Positions 4,623 through 5,180 of a stretch of 5,180 nt of DNA are shown one piece after another. Source of the stretch: Halobacteriales archaeon QH_10_70_21. Lineage in GTDB: Archaea > Halobacteriota > Halobacteria > Halobacteriales > Haloarculaceae. Within the stretch, counting starts at the first letter, position 1. The number at the start of each line of letters is the position of its first letter. Both the position numbers and the translations under genes were made by a program. Under the pieces are notes generated by a model, which was not told the origin of the DNA, did not search any database, and saw only the letters and a list, made by a program, of their open reading frames with translations. The stretch spans positions 1 to 5,180 of the forward strand of contig PXQM01000140.1 of the NCBI GenBank assembly GCA_003021325.1, given 5' to 3'.

Positions 4623-4638
4623 CGAAATGTATTATTAT
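4623..4638 (+). promoter_or_regulatory. BRE and box A of the DUF4397 gene
   Basis: CGAAAT (4623-4628) resembles the archaeal BRE and is followed by TATTATTAT (4630-4638), the most AT-rich run in the window. Transcription would start about 4658-4662, leaving a leader of only a few nt before ATG 4666. Confidence 0.55.
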
Positions 4639-4665
4639 CCTGTCATACGCCACATCGAGTGCACG

Positions 4666-5180
4666 ATGTCAGACCCATCGACCGCTACCCGCAGACGCGT
4701 CCTGGCAGGCACCGGAGCGACGGTCGCACCCGCCGGCTGTGCCGGTCTCACCCCCAGGTCCGGGTCGCGCACACGTCGCCGAGCGCGCCCGACGTCGACG
4801 TCCACGTCGACGGCACCGCCGTCCTCGAGGACATCCCGTTCGGCGCCATCAGCGGCTACCTCGAGGTGCCCGTCGGCGAGCGGGAGGTCGAGATCACGCC
4901 CGCCGGCGACCCCGACACCGTCGTGTTCAGCGGCGGCGTGCCCGTCGAGGCCGACACGGAGTACACCGTCGCCGCTGTCGGCGAAATCGGTGACGACGTC
5001 GACGAGGAGTTCGAGCCGCTCGTGCTCGAGGACGACAACTCCGCCCCCGGCGACGGGTCGGCACGCGTCCAGGTGGTCCGCGCCTCGCCGGACGCGTCGG
5101 CGGTCGACGTGACGGTCGCCGCCAGCGGCGACGCCATCGTCGACGGCGTCGCCTACGGCCAGGCGGCCACAGCGGAGGTC
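4666..5180 (+). pseudogene. Tat-exported DUF4397 domain protein, frameshifted, continues past window
   Basis: ATG 4666 opens a Tat-type signal: MSDPSTATRRRVLAGTGATVAPAGC, with the twin Arg at residues 9-11 and a possible lipobox Cys25. The residue at -3 is Pro, not the usual Leu, and the hydrophobic stretch is short. After about AGLTP the frame changes. From the CAG at 4755, frame 3 reads QVRVAHTSPSAPDVDVHVDG and remains open to the window edge, giving one full DUF4397 domain and the start of a second (VVRASPDASAVDVTVA, from about 5070). Adding one C to the CCCCC run at 4751-4755 would join the two as LTPQVRVAH, so a 1-nt loss there is the simplest explanation. DUF4397 proteins are extracellular or surface beta-domain proteins of unknown role in haloarchaea. 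A homopolymer miscall is the main alternative to a true mutation. Confidence 0.8.

Larger units (their letters stand above)
4318..4665. other. Gene-free intergenic region, AT-rich in its right half
   Basis: This is 348 nt between the divergent regulator and DUF4397 genes. The left part (4318-4490) is GC-rich; its open frames on either strand are low-complexity Arg/Pro/Ser text with no domain. A weak GGTTTCTC (4349-4342, minus) is the only box A-like sequence near the regulator start. The right part (about 4491-4650) is distinctly AT-richer and holds the CACGTG repeats, phased T-tracts and box A listed separately. Confidence 0.6.

Noticed and set aside
4033..5112. Plus-strand frame 1 read as one 359-codon protein through the DUF4397 locus
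   Set aside because: Only the 4666-4754 stretch is meaningful (Tat signal). Upstream it crosses intergenic DNA, and downstream the domain lies in frame 3.
1..5180. CRISPR arrays, tRNA/rRNA genes, insertion sequences
   Set aside because: No regularly spaced repeats, no cloverleaf with a T-arm consensus, and no transposase-like protein was seen on either strand.

Overview
The window looks like chromosomal DNA from a halophilic archaeon (class Halobacteria). It is very GC-rich, its proteins are acidic (Asp/Glu-rich), and it carries an archaeal-type two-KH-domain ribosome biogenesis protein. Several genes have a short T/A-rich box A about 22-24 nt upstream of the ATG, the spacing expected for leaderless haloarchaeal transcripts. 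No rRNA, tRNA, CRISPR array or recognisable transposase was seen.

Layout from left to right. (1) 1-792, plus strand: C-terminal part of a GMC-family (choline dehydrogenase-like) flavoprotein oxidoreductase. It is broken by an in-frame TAG and apparently by an internal deletion. (2) 793-971: intergenic DNA with two adjacent strong dyads, one a perfect 12-bp inverted repeat. (3) 972-1370, plus: monothiol glutaredoxin with a CGYS active site. (4) 1461-2009, minus: KH-domain RNA-processing protein (archaeal Dim2/Pno1) with its own leaderless-type promoter. (5) 2077-2571 and 2568-3080, minus: a GNAT acetyltransferase and a YfcE/MJ0936-type metallophosphoesterase, overlapping by ATGA and so probably one operon with the phosphoesterase first. 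(6) 3213-3599, plus: an intact DUF2237 protein, divergent from the phosphoesterase. (7) 3697-4317, minus: a winged-helix regulator and a small three-helix membrane protein, each interrupted by an in-frame TGA, with a possible 19-codon micro-ORF between them. (8) 4318-4665: a gene-free, partly AT-rich stretch with tandem CACGTG palindromes, helically phased T-tracts and a good box A. (9) 4666 to the window end, plus: a Tat-exported, lipoprotein-like DUF4397 protein, frameshifted in a run of C and running off the window.

The most notable feature is how the damage is distributed. The five housekeeping-like genes in the middle (glutaredoxin, KH protein, GNAT, phosphoesterase, DUF2237; about 776 codons) are all intact. 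All four accessory genes at the two ends (GMC oxidoreductase, regulator, membrane protein, DUF4397) carry at least one disabling change. That fits accessory-gene decay better than evenly spread sequencing error, but reads are needed to exclude error. TGA and TAG both end intact genes here, so recoding of either stop is unlikely.

I do not see a clear new multi-gene system. The best leads are the pseudogene cluster, the dyad pair at 810-891, the architecture of the 4490-4640 regulatory region, and the micro-ORF between the regulator and membrane-protein genes.
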